From: Pedobacter steynii
Lineage (GTDB): Bacteria > Bacteroidota > Bacteroidia > Sphingobacteriales > Sphingobacteriaceae
NCBI RefSeq assembly: GCF_900103665.1
Contig: NZ_FNGY01000011.1
Location: 62,001-126,000 of the forward strand
Direction of reading: 5' to 3'
Length of the DNA stretch: 64,000 nt
The notes under the pieces were generated by a model. That model saw only the letters and a program-made list of their open reading frames with translations. It made no database searches and was not told the origin of the DNA. Below are positions 30,916-40,110 of the stretch, one piece after another (position 1 is the first letter of the stretch; every line of letters starts with the position of its first letter). Position numbers and translations under genes: made by a program.

Positions 30916-32613
30916 ATGTCACAATCACCAGAAATAAACCGCTACAGTAAAGTATTCACGCAGGACCCAACCCAGCCTGCAGCACAAGCCATGCTATATG
31001 GAATTGGTCTGACCAAGGAAGATATGGACAAAGCACAGGTCGGTGTTGCCAGTATGGGATACGATGGAAATACCTGCAACATGCACCTCAATGATTTAGC
31101 AAAAATTGTTAAAGACGGGGTCTGGGATAACGGAATGGTCGGTTTAACCTTCAGCACCATCGGCGTAAGCGATGGCATGTCAAACGGAACAGATGGAATG
31201 CGCTACTCACTGGTTTCCAGAGATGTAATTGCCGATTCTATTGAAACGATTTGTGGCGGACAATATTACGATGGCGTAATTGCTTTGCCAGGTTGTGATA
31301 AAAACATGCCGGGTTCTATCATGGCAATGGGCCGCTTAAACCGCCCGTCGATCATGGTATATGGTGGAAGTATCCACTCCGGAAAGTATAAAGGAAAATC
31401 ATTAAATATCGTATCTGCTTTTGAAGCCCTTGGCGAGAAACTGGCAGGTACCTTAAATGAAGAAGATTATCAGGGCATCATTCGCCACACTTGTCCGGGA
31501 GCCGGCGCATGTGGAGGAATGTATACCGCAAATACCATGGCTTCGGCAATCGAAGCATTGGGCATGAGTTTGCCATACAGTTCTTCTTATCCTGCATTGA
31601 GCGAGGAAAAAAGAAAAGAATGTTTAGATGCGGGTAAAGCCATCCGTGTTTTATTGGAAAGAAATATCCTTCCTTCAGACATCATGACCGAAAAAGCATT
31701 CCACAATGCGATTGTAACGGTAATGGTTTTAGGAGGTTCTACGAATGCAGTGTTGCACTTAATCGCAATGGCGAAATCAGTAGGATTAACCTTAAAATTA
31801 GCAGATTTCCAGGCGGTGAGCGACAGTACTCCTGTATTGGCGGATTTGAAACCAAGCGGACAGTATCTGATGGAAGATGTTCATGAAATCGGTGGTGTTC
31901 CGGCGGTATTAAAATATCTGTTGAAAGTAGGCTTAATTCATGGCGACTGCTTAACAGTAACCGGAAAAACACTGGCTGAAAATGTAGCAGATGCTGCTGA
32001 TCTTGATTTTGATGCACAGAAAGTAATTCTTCCGGTAACCAACCCGGTAAAAGCGACAGGTCACTTACAAATGTTATATGGCAACATCGCCGAAAAAGGT
32101 GCGGTAGCCAAAATCAGTGGTAAAGAAGGAGAAAGATTTGAAGGTCCGGCAAGGGTCTTTGAGGGAGAAAAATCATTGATCGCCGGAATCCAGAGTGGAA
32201 AGGTAAAAAAAGGAGATGTAGTAGTGATCAGACAGGTAGGCCCTAAAGGAGCACCGGGAATGCCGGAAATGCTAAAACCAACTTCGGCCATTATTGGTGC
32301 AGGATTGGGAAAATCGGTAGCCTTGATTACCGACGGACGTTTCTCCGGAGGTACACATGGTTTCGTAGTAGGACACATCACTCCTGAAGCATGGGACGGT
32401 GGAAATATCGCTTTTGTACATGACAACGATACGATCATCATTGATGCGGTAAACAACACTTTACACCTGGACATTACTGAAGAAGAAATGGAAAAACGTA
32501 AAGCGGTTTGGAAACAGTTGCCACCACCAGTCAAAGGCGGCGTCCTTTATAAATACCTGAAACAGGTAAGCGATGCCAGTGAGGGCTGCGTTACCGACGC
32601 CTACACTCACTAA
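30916..32613 (+). CDS. ilvD: Dihydroxy-acid dehydratase
   Basis: A 565-aa iron-sulfur dehydratase that converts dihydroxy acids to the 2-oxo acids of Val and Ile synthesis. Cluster cysteines are in ALPGCDKNMPG (about residue 124) and HTCPGAGACGGMYTANT (about 195). The active-site region RFSGGTHGF near residue 475 and full length are intact. It follows ilvE by 1 bp and precedes ilvB by 33 bp. Confidence 0.97.
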   Translation: MSQSPEINRYSKVFTQDPTQPAAQAMLYGIGLTKEDMDKAQVGVASMGYDGNTCNMHLNDLAKIVKDGVWDNGMVGLTFSTIGVSDGMSNGTDGMRYSLVSRDVIADSIETICGGQYYDGVIALPGCDKNMPGSIMAMGRLNRPSIMVYGGSIHSGKYKGKSLNIVSAFEALGEKLAGTLNEEDYQGIIRHTCPGAGACGGMYTANTMASAIEALGMSLPYSSSYPALSEEKRKECLDAGKAIRVLLERNILPSDIMTEKAFHNAIVTVMVLGGSTNAVLHLIAMAKSVGLTLKLADFQAVSDSTPVLADLKPSGQYLMEDVHEIGGVPAVLKYLLKVGLIHGDCLTVTGKTLAENVADAADLDFDAQKVILPVTNPVKATGHLQMLYGNIAEKGAVAKISGKEGERFEGPARVFEGEKSLIAGIQSGKVKKGDVVVIRQVGPKGAPGMPEMLKPTSAIIGAGLGKSVALITDGRFSGGTHGFVVGHITPEAWDGGNIAFVHDNDTIIIDAVNNTLHLDITEEEMEKRKAVWKQLPPPVKGGVLYKYLKQVSDASEGCVTDAYTH

Positions 32614-32646
32614 TTAACCGAAACCCCTATACCTAAAAATAAAACA

Positions 32647-34386
32647 ATGAACACTGCACAAGAGGAAGCAACAACCTTAACGGAACCAAAGAAAACAGTA
32701 AATGTTTCCGGTTCTGTAGCTTTATTGGAAGGATTAATAGCTGAAGGCACGGATACCATTTTTGGTTATCCTGGTGGCGCCATCATGCCTATTTACGATG
32801 CGATATACGATTATAAAGACAAGTTAAAACATATTTTAGTACGTCATGAACAAGGCGGCACACATGCCGGACAAGGTTATGCACGTACTTCCGGCAAAGT
32901 CGGCGTCGTATTCGCTACGAGTGGCCCCGGAGCCACCAACCTGGTAACAGGTTTAGCAGACGCACAGATCGACAGTACACCTATGGTTTGCATCACCGGA
33001 CAGGTATATGCACACCTTTTAGGAACGGATGCTTTCCAGGAAACGGATGTAATTAACATTACTACTCCGGTAACGAAATGGAATTACCAGATCACTGATG
33101 CAACGGAAATTCCGAGTGTATTGGCGAAAGCTTTTTACATCGCCCGCAGCGGCAGACCAGGCCCGGTATTGATCGACATCACCAAAAACGCACAATTGCA
33201 AATGTTCGATTATGAAGGTTATGTACCTTGTGATCACGTTCGCAGTTACCGCCCGAGACCAAATATCCGTAAGGAGTATATCGAACAAGCCGCTGCGCTG
33301 ATCAATTCTGCAAAAAAACCTTTCATCCTTTTCGGACAAGGGGTTTCTTTAGGAAATGCAGAGCAGGAATTTAAAGCTTTTGTAGAAAAAACCGGAATTC
33401 CGGCAGCATGGACCATTATGGGTGCCGGTGCAATTCCTACAGATCACCCTTTAAATGTGGGGATGTTAGGGATGCATGGTAACTATGGTCCAAACGTGCA
33501 AACCAATGCCTGTGATGTACTGATTGCGATAGGAATGCGTTTCGACGACCGTGTAACGGGACGTTTAGATAAATATGCAAAACAAGCCAAAGTAATCCAC
33601 CTGGATATTGATCCTGCAGAGATCGATAAAAACGTAAAAGCAGAAGTTCCGGTATGGGGCGATTGTAAGCAAACCCTTCCTCTTCTGACTGCTTTAGTGG
33701 ATCAGAAAGAACATAAAGAATGGTTGGCGGAGTTCAGGGCTTTCGACAAAACAGAATTGGAAACAGTCATTCATAATGAGTTAAACCCGCAAAGCGGAGA
33801 ATTGACCATGGGTGAGGTGATCAACCAGTTAAATATCCTGACCAAAGGTGAAGCGATCATCGTAACCGATGTGGGTCAGCATCAGATGGTAGCTTGTCGT
33901 TATGCGAAGTTTAACCACACCAGAAGTAACATTACGAGCGGTGGTTTAGGCACAATGGGCTTCGGCTTACCTGCAGCGATTGGTGCTAAATTTGGCGCGC
34001 CAGACCGTACCGTAGTTGCTGTAATCGGCGACGGTGGTTTCCAGATGACGCTTCAGGAATTGGGTACGATCATGCAAAGTGGAATTGACGTGAAGATCAT
34101 GATCCTGAACAACAGGTTCCTGGGTATGGTTCGCCAATGGCAGCAATTGTTCCATGAGAAACGCTACTCTTTCGTAGACATTACCAGTCCTGATTTCGTG
34201 AAACTTGCCGATTCTTATTATATCGCAGGTAAAAAGGTTTCTGAACGTGAAGATCTGGTGAGCTCATTAGAAGAAATGTTAAACCACAAAGGTTCCTTCC
34301 TTTTAGAGATAATGGTAGCCAAAGAACACAATGTATTCCCAATGGTTCCGCAAGGAAGCAGTGTAAGTGAAATCAGACTTAAATAA
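32647..34386 (+). CDS. ilvB: Acetolactate synthase large subunit
   Basis: A 579-aa TPP enzyme, the first committed step of Val/Leu synthesis and the parallel Ile step. The catalytic glutamate lies in VRHEQGGTHAGQGYAR (about residue 67). The TPP-binding motif is VIGDGGFQM... with NNRFLGMVRQWQQLF (about residues 458-500). The N-terminal 25 residues before SGSVALLEGLIAEG are an extension. It is paired with ilvN 10 bp downstream. Confidence 0.97.
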   Translation: MNTAQEEATTLTEPKKTVNVSGSVALLEGLIAEGTDTIFGYPGGAIMPIYDAIYDYKDKLKHILVRHEQGGTHAGQGYARTSGKVGVVFATSGPGATNLVTGLADAQIDSTPMVCITGQVYAHLLGTDAFQETDVINITTPVTKWNYQITDATEIPSVLAKAFYIARSGRPGPVLIDITKNAQLQMFDYEGYVPCDHVRSYRPRPNIRKEYIEQAAALINSAKKPFILFGQGVSLGNAEQEFKAFVEKTGIPAAWTIMGAGAIPTDHPLNVGMLGMHGNYGPNVQTNACDVLIAIGMRFDDRVTGRLDKYAKQAKVIHLDIDPAEIDKNVKAEVPVWGDCKQTLPLLTALVDQKEHKEWLAEFRAFDKTELETVIHNELNPQSGELTMGEVINQLNILTKGEAIIVTDVGQHQMVACRYAKFNHTRSNITSGGLGTMGFGLPAAIGAKFGAPDRTVVAVIGDGGFQMTLQELGTIMQSGIDVKIMILNNRFLGMVRQWQQLFHEKRYSFVDITSPDFVKLADSYYIAGKKVSEREDLVSSLEEMLNHKGSFLLEIMVAKEHNVFPMVPQGSSVSEIRLK

Positions 34387-34396
34387 TTAGCAGATC

Positions 34397-35008
34397 ATGA
34401 GCAGTTCTCAAGAAATAAACGAAAAACAGGAATTTACGATAACGGTATACACGGAAAATCAAATCGGATTACTGAACCGTATTGCCATTATTTTTTCAAG
34501 AAGAAAAATCAATATAGATACCTTAAACACTTCGCCATCGGAGATTGAACACATTCACCGTTTCAACATCGTGATTCACGAAACGGAAGAAGTAGTGCGT
34601 AAACTTTCCCGTCAGATTGAAAAGCAGGTAGAGGTATTGAAAGTATATTTTAACACCAATGAAGACATTATCTGGCAGGAAATGGCGCTTTATAAAGTGC
34701 CTACCGATACGATCGCCGAACTGGTATCTGTTGAACGTCTGTTGCGTGAAAATGGCGCAAGAGCGGTAGTGATCCGTAAAGATTACACCGTGTTTGAAAC
34801 CACAGGTCACCGCGAAGAAACGGACAAACTGATCGAAGTATTACAACCTTACGGGCTGATAGAATTTGTCAGAAGTGCGAGAGTAGCGATCATCAAGGAC
34901 AGCGAAGGCTTTAACCGCAAACTCAGAGAATTCGAACGCAGAGAGCCGGGACAGGAAGTGATTGAAAACGAATTCCTTGATAAAGAGAAAAACGTATTCA
35001 GTATGTAA
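34397..35008 (+). CDS. ilvN: Acetolactate synthase small (regulatory) subunit
   Basis: A 203-aa regulatory subunit. The N-terminal ACT domain begins FTITVYTENQIGLLNRIAII (about residues 13-32), and the second half is the IlvH C-terminal domain with VIRKDYTVFETTGHREETD. It confers valine feedback inhibition on IlvB. The acidic/basic tail (REFERREPGQEVIENEF) is longer than in E. coli IlvH. Confidence 0.92.
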   Translation: MSSSQEINEKQEFTITVYTENQIGLLNRIAIIFSRRKINIDTLNTSPSEIEHIHRFNIVIHETEEVVRKLSRQIEKQVEVLKVYFNTNEDIIWQEMALYKVPTDTIAELVSVERLLRENGARAVVIRKDYTVFETTGHREETDKLIEVLQPYGLIEFVRSARVAIIKDSEGFNRKLREFERREPGQEVIENEFLDKEKNVFSM

Positions 35009-35013
35009 TTCGA

Positions 35014-35030
35014 AAAGGCCGAAAGCCTTT
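35014..35030 (+). promoter_or_regulatory. Intercistronic hairpin before ilvC
   Basis: AAAGGC (35014-35019) pairs with GCCTTT (35025-35030) around a five-base loop, 5 bp after the ilvN stop and 55 bp before ilvC. It lacks a T-run, so it is more likely a processing or stability element than a terminator. ilvC has another hairpin on its far side. Confidence 0.5.
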
Positions 35031-35084
35031 CTATAAATAAATATTAAACAAAAAATTAGAACCTATAAATAACCATTAAAAACG

Positions 35085-36566
35085 ATGTCAAACTATTTTA
35101 ACACACTACCTCTTAGAGAAAAATTAAACCAATTGGGTGTATGCGATTTCATGGACAGCTCTGAATTCCTGGACGGCGTAAATGCCCTTAAAGGAAAAAA
35201 GCTGGTGATTATCGGTTGCGGTGCACAAGGACTGAACCAGGGTTTAAATTTAAGAGATAGCGGTTTAGATGTTTCTTATACTTTGCGTAAAGAAGCGATT
35301 GAAGGTAAAAGAGATTCCTGGAAAAATGCGACTGAGAATAACTTTACAGTAGGTACTTATGAAGAGTTGATCCCTACAGCCGATGTATTGATTAACCTTA
35401 CTCCTGATAAACAACATACTTCAGTAGTTACTGCAGTAATGCCTTTGATGAAACAAGGTGCTACATTGTCTTACTCACATGGTTTCAACATCGTGGAAGA
35501 AGGCATGCAGGTGCGTAAAGACATTACCGTAATCATGGTAGCGCCTAAATGCCCGGGTAGCGAAGTAAGAGCAGAATATGTACGCGGTTTTGGTGTACCT
35601 ACGCTAATTGCAGTTCACCCTGAGAACGATCCTCAAGGAAAAGGTTTAGATCAGGCTAAAGCCTATTGCGTAGGAACAGGTGGCCATAAAGCAGGTGTTT
35701 TAAAATCATCTTTCGTGGCTGAAGTAAAATCAGATTTAATGGGCGAACAAACGATCCTTTGCGGATTGTTGCAAACAGGATCTATCCTTTCATTTGATAA
35801 AATGATTGAAAAAGGAATTGATGCTGGTTACGCTTCTAAATTGGTTCAATATGGTGTTGAAGTGATCACTGAAGCCTTGAAACAAGGTGGTATCACTGCC
35901 ATGATGGACAGATTGAGCAATGTGGCTAAAATCAAAGCATTTGAAGTTTCTGAAGAATTGAAAACGATCATGCGTCCTTTATTCCAAAAACATCAGGATG
36001 ACATCATGAGCGGTGAGTTTAGCCGTGTGATGATGGAAGACTGGGCTGCTGGTGATAAAAATCTATTGGCATGGCGTGCGGCTACCGGCGAAACTGCTTT
36101 TGAGAAAACTCCTGCTGGCAATGTTAAAATTGGCGAACAGGAATATTTTGACAATGCATTATTAATGGTTGCTTTTGTAAGAGCAGGTGTGGAACTGGCT
36201 TTTGAGACCATGGTAGAAGCTGGAATTAAACCGGAATCTGCTTATTACGAGTCACTACACGAAACTCCGTTAATTGCAAACACGATTGCCCGTAAAAAAT
36301 TATTCGAAATGAACAGGGTGATTTCTGATACTGCAGAATACGGTTGTTACTTATTTGACCATGCTTGTAAACCACTCCTGGCAGATTTCATGACTAAAGT
36401 TGATACTGACCTGATCGGTAAAAACTTCAACGACGGTAAAGATGGTGCTGTGGACAACAGAGCATTGATTTCTGTAAATGAAGTGATCCGCTCACATCAG
36501 GTGGAAGTTGTAGGTGCTGAATTAAGAAAGGCAATGACTGCAATGAAATCTATTAAAACTGCCTAA
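35085..36566 (+). CDS. ilvC: Ketol-acid reductoisomerase, class II (long form)
   Basis: A 493-aa enzyme, the long class II form typical of enterobacteria, plants and Bacteroidota. The nucleotide-binding loop is VIIGCGAQGLNQGLNLRDSG (about residues 42-61), and metal-binding acidic residues fall in DLMGEQTILCG (about 215) and the duplicated C-terminal knotted domain. It converts acetolactate to dihydroxyisovalerate with NADPH. It has its own 75-bp leader after ilvN and is bracketed by hairpins. Confidence 0.96.
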   Translation: MSNYFNTLPLREKLNQLGVCDFMDSSEFLDGVNALKGKKLVIIGCGAQGLNQGLNLRDSGLDVSYTLRKEAIEGKRDSWKNATENNFTVGTYEELIPTADVLINLTPDKQHTSVVTAVMPLMKQGATLSYSHGFNIVEEGMQVRKDITVIMVAPKCPGSEVRAEYVRGFGVPTLIAVHPENDPQGKGLDQAKAYCVGTGGHKAGVLKSSFVAEVKSDLMGEQTILCGLLQTGSILSFDKMIEKGIDAGYASKLVQYGVEVITEALKQGGITAMMDRLSNVAKIKAFEVSEELKTIMRPLFQKHQDDIMSGEFSRVMMEDWAAGDKNLLAWRAATGETAFEKTPAGNVKIGEQEYFDNALLMVAFVRAGVELAFETMVEAGIKPESAYYESLHETPLIANTIARKKLFEMNRVISDTAEYGCYLFDHACKPLLADFMTKVDTDLIGKNFNDGKDGAVDNRALISVNEVIRSHQVEVVGAELRKAMTAMKSIKTA

Positions 36567-36576
36567 TCATAAAATT

Positions 36577-36610
36577 AAAAGGACTCGGGTGTTAAAAACC
36601 TGAGTCCTTT
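36577..36610 (+). terminator. Hairpin between ilvC and leuC (weak terminator)
   Basis: AAAAGGACTCGGGT (36577-36590) pairs with ACCTGAGTCCTTT (36598-36610) with one mismatch. Only three Ts end the stem, then ACAAAGC, so termination is probably partial. leuC starts 15 bp later. It may lower expression of the leu genes relative to the ilv genes. Confidence 0.55.
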
Positions 36611-36625
36611 ACAAAGCAATAAAAA

Positions 36626-38041
36626 ATGTCAAAAACATTAGTAGAAAAAATTTGGGATGCCCATGTGGTAAAGAGTGAAGTCGGATTTCCGGATATTTTA
36701 TATATCGATACACACTTGATACACGAGGTGACCTCCCCTCAGGCTTTCGATGGTCTACGCAAAAGAGGCTTGCCTGTTTTCCGTCCGCAGCAAACTGTGG
36801 CTACGGCAGATCATAATGTGCCTACCTTAAACCAGCTGCAACCGATTAAAGAAGAACTTTCCCGTTACCAGGTAGACATGTTAACCAAAAACTGTGCAGA
36901 ATTTGGCATTGAGCTTTATGGTTTAGGTCATCCTTTCCAGGGAATTGTACACGTAATTGGTCCGGAGTTGGGCATCACCTTGCCAGGAAAAACCATGGTT
37001 TGCGGAGATAGCCATACTTCTACACATGGTGCTTTTGGTGCCATTGCATTCGGAATCGGTACTTCTCAGGTGGAGCAGGTTTTTGCCACGCAATGTTTAT
37101 TGCAGCAGAAGCCTAAAACCATGAAAATCGAGGTGAACGGTGAACTGGGACAAGGCGTTACTGCTAAAGACATTATTCTATATATCATTGCTAAAATATC
37201 TGCTGCCGGTGGTACCGGTTATTTTATTGAATATGCAGGTTCTACCATTGAAGCTTTAAGTATGGAAGCGAGGATGACGATCTGTAATATGAGCATTGAA
37301 ATGGGTGCCAGAGGCGGTCTAATTGCCCCTGATCAGATTACTTTCGATTACATTAAAGGCAGAGAATTTGCACCTGCAGGTGAAGAGTGGGACAAATCAC
37401 TGGCTTATTGGAAAACATTATACAGCGATGCTGATGCTAAGTTTGACAGCGTTTTAACTTTCGATGCAGCAGACATCAGCCCAATGATCACTTACGGAAC
37501 AAATCCGGGAATGGGAATGGGTATCGCAGAACATATTCCTTCTACGGCTAGTCAGGTTTCTTCGGAACAGGCATCTTTCCAGAAAGCTTTGGATTATATG
37601 GGCATCGAGCAGGATACAGAACTGGTAGGCAAGCCTATTGATTACGTATTTATCGGCAGTTGCACCAATTCCAGAATGGAAGATCTACGCGAAGTGGCGG
37701 AATTTGTAAAAGGCCGTCAGAAAGCAGAAAATGTGACCGTTTGGATTGTACCTGGTTCTAAGCAAATTGAGCAGCAAGCAATTGCTGAAGGATTGGATAA
37801 AATCTTTGAAGCAGCAGGATTCCAGTTGCGCGAGCCTGGATGTAGTGCTTGTTTAGGTATGAATGAGGATAAGATCCCTGCAGGAAAATACTGTGTATCT
37901 ACTTCCAACAGAAACTTTGAAGGAAGACAAGGTCCAGATTCCCGCACATTCTTAGCCAGTCCGCTTACCGCAGCTGCTGCTGCCATTACCGGAAGGGTTA
38001 CGGATGTAAGAACTTTATTGAACGAATCTGAACACGCTTAA
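36626..38041 (+). CDS. leuC: 3-isopropylmalate dehydratase large subunit
   Basis: A 471-aa aconitase-family subunit that carries the 4Fe-4S cluster. Ligand cysteines are in FIGSCTNSRMEDL (about residue 350) and CSACLGMN (about 409 and 412). The MVCGDSHTSTHGAFGAIAFG block is a LeuC signature. It isomerises 2- to 3-isopropylmalate with LeuD, encoded 11 bp downstream. Confidence 0.97.
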   Translation: MSKTLVEKIWDAHVVKSEVGFPDILYIDTHLIHEVTSPQAFDGLRKRGLPVFRPQQTVATADHNVPTLNQLQPIKEELSRYQVDMLTKNCAEFGIELYGLGHPFQGIVHVIGPELGITLPGKTMVCGDSHTSTHGAFGAIAFGIGTSQVEQVFATQCLLQQKPKTMKIEVNGELGQGVTAKDIILYIIAKISAAGGTGYFIEYAGSTIEALSMEARMTICNMSIEMGARGGLIAPDQITFDYIKGREFAPAGEEWDKSLAYWKTLYSDADAKFDSVLTFDAADISPMITYGTNPGMGMGIAEHIPSTASQVSSEQASFQKALDYMGIEQDTELVGKPIDYVFIGSCTNSRMEDLREVAEFVKGRQKAENVTVWIVPGSKQIEQQAIAEGLDKIFEAAGFQLREPGCSACLGMNEDKIPAGKYCVSTSNRNFEGRQGPDSRTFLASPLTAAAAAITGRVTDVRTLLNESEHA

Positions 38042-38052
38042 ATAGAAGTACA

Positions 38053-38637
38053 ATGAAAAAATTTGAAAAATTGACCTCGGCGATTGTGCCTTTAAATATA
38101 GAGAATATAGATACCGACCAGATCATTCCGGCCAGGTTTCTAAAGGCAACAACGCGCGAAGGTTTCGGTGAAAACTTATTCCGCGATTGGCGTTACAATG
38201 GTGACAACACCTTAAAAGCAGATTTCGTGTTGAACAATCCAGCTTTTAAAGGCCGGATTTTGGTAGCAGGAAAGAACTTTGGTTGCGGTAGCAGTCGCGA
38301 GCACGCAGCATGGGCGATCCAGGATGCAGGTTTCGATGTAGTGATCAGCAGTTTCTTTGCCGACATCTTTAAAGGAAATGCATTGAACAATGGTTTATTA
38401 CCGATTCAGGTGAGTGATGAGTTCTTGGCGGAAATCTTCAGCACGGTAGGTCAGGATCATACTGCCCAGCTTGATGTTGATTTGGAAGCACAAACGGTAA
38501 CCAATGTAGTAACCGGATCTAAAACTGATTTCGAGATCAACCCTTATAAAAAATCCTGTTTAATCAATGGTTATGATGACATCGATTTCATCTTAAACCA
38601 AAAGCAATTGGTCGTAGAATTTGAACAAAACAGATAA
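38053..38637 (+). CDS. leuD: 3-isopropylmalate dehydratase small subunit
   Basis: A 194-aa swivelling subunit of isopropylmalate isomerase. NIDTDQIIPARFLKATTREG (about residues 17-36) and the substrate-loop block GKNFGCGSSREHAAWAI (about 74-90) are diagnostic. Its stop codon shares bases with the ATG of the following ABC-ATPase gene, so the two are translationally coupled. Confidence 0.97.
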   Translation: MKKFEKLTSAIVPLNIENIDTDQIIPARFLKATTREGFGENLFRDWRYNGDNTLKADFVLNNPAFKGRILVAGKNFGCGSSREHAAWAIQDAGFDVVISSFFADIFKGNALNNGLLPIQVSDEFLAEIFSTVGQDHTAQLDVDLEAQTVTNVVTGSKTDFEINPYKKSCLINGYDDIDFILNQKQLVVEFEQNR

Positions 38638-40106
38638 TGTCACAACCCGTCGTCCATATCGCCCGCTTTAATCTAAAGTACCACCAGAAACCGGTGTTAC
38701 AGGATTTGAGCTGGGTAATAAACCGCAATGACAACTGGTTACTGTGTGGATCGAGTGGAACGGGAAAAACATCATTGGCTAAAGCAATCGCTGGCTTAAT
38801 TCCTGTTCCTAACGGAGAGGTTAAGATCAACTTCAATCCCGAAAGCAGCTTACCAGCTTTGGTGCACTATGTCGCCAACTGGTATCAGTTTAAAGACCTT
38901 GAAGGCGCTTCAAACTTCTACTATCAGCAACGCTATAACAGTTCAGTTACGGTAACGACAGCTACAGTGATCGCTGAACTGGAAGTTTATGGCAAAGAAC
39001 ACAGGCTTCAATTTGAAGAAATTGAGCATATTTTGGAAGCTCTGGGCTTTACCTCCTTAAAAAACTCTCCGCTAATCCAGCTATCCAGCGGAGAACATAA
39101 AAAATTACAATTGGTAAAAGCCTTATGGTTAAAACCCCAATTGTTAATCCTGGACCAACCTTATAATGGATTGGATACCGTTTCCCGTAAAAACTTAAAT
39201 GTATTGCTGGAAGAAATCGCTTCTGCCGGAACACAGTTGATTTTAATCAGCAATGAAACGGAACTTCCTGCGGTGATCAATCGCTTTGCGGAGATCCGGG
39301 AAGGTGCATTAAAGGAGATTTCTTTTGAAGAACGCGCTTTAGACCTTGTAGAAGAAATCAGCAAACCTGTTCCTTCGTTTTTAAATAATGTCTCGGTTTC
39401 CTCCACTGCTGATCACATCATCAAAATGATCGATGTCAACATCAGTTATAGCGGGAAACAGGTATTGAAGAACATTAACTGGGAAGTAAATTCAGGAGAA
39501 AAATGGCTTTTGCAAGGATACAATGGCTCTGGAAAATCAACTTTGTTGAGTTTAATTGCTGGCGATCACCCACAGGCCTATTCCAATAATTTTTACCTGT
39601 TCGGCAATAAAAGAGGAACAGGTGAAAGCATCTGGGAGATCAAAGAACGTATTGGCTTAATATCACCTGAATTACATTGGTATTTTGATGCTTCTGCTAC
39701 AGTATGGCAAAGCATTGCATCCGGATTTTACGACAGCTCAGGTTTATTTTGCAATCCTGGTGCGACCAAACATAAACAGGTAGAGGAACTGATCCAGTAT
39801 TTCGGATTAGGGGAATATAAAAACAGGTTGATGAATGAGCTTCCATTAGGCAAGCAACGATTAACCCTACTGGCCCGGACCATTATTAAAAACCCGGAGA
39901 TCTTAATTCTTGATGAACCTTGTCAGGGTTTAGATCAGCAACAAACACAACATTTTAACAAGCTGGTGGATGAACTGTGCAAAAATGGAACAACATTGAT
40001 TTACGTTGGCCATTTTGAATCGCAACTTCCAGGCTGTTTAGAGAAAAGAATTTTATTAGAAAACGGAGAAGTAAAATCCGTAGAACCGATGTTACAAACT
40101 ATCTAG
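38637..40106 (+). CDS. Soluble tandem ABC ATPase (ModF-like)
   Basis: A 489-aa protein with two complete ABC cassettes and no membrane segment. The Walker A motifs are GSSGTGKT (about residue 39) and GYNGSGKS (about 296); the first signature motif is LSSGEHKK and the second is the degenerate LPLGKQR; Walker B motifs are LLILDQP and ILILDEP. This is the layout of ModF/PhrA-type ATPases. It overlaps leuD by 1 bp and sits 4 bp before leuB, inside the leucine genes, yet no transporter or leucine function is evident. Its role is unknown. Confidence 0.8.
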   Translation: MSQPVVHIARFNLKYHQKPVLQDLSWVINRNDNWLLCGSSGTGKTSLAKAIAGLIPVPNGEVKINFNPESSLPALVHYVANWYQFKDLEGASNFYYQQRYNSSVTVTTATVIAELEVYGKEHRLQFEEIEHILEALGFTSLKNSPLIQLSSGEHKKLQLVKALWLKPQLLILDQPYNGLDTVSRKNLNVLLEEIASAGTQLILISNETELPAVINRFAEIREGALKEISFEERALDLVEEISKPVPSFLNNVSVSSTADHIIKMIDVNISYSGKQVLKNINWEVNSGEKWLLQGYNGSGKSTLLSLIAGDHPQAYSNNFYLFGNKRGTGESIWEIKERIGLISPELHWYFDASATVWQSIASGFYDSSGLFCNPGATKHKQVEELIQYFGLGEYKNRLMNELPLGKQRLTLLARTIIKNPEILILDEPCQGLDQQQTQHFNKLVDELCKNGTTLIYVGHFESQLPGCLEKRILLENGEVKSVEPMLQTI

Positions 40107-40110
40107 AACT

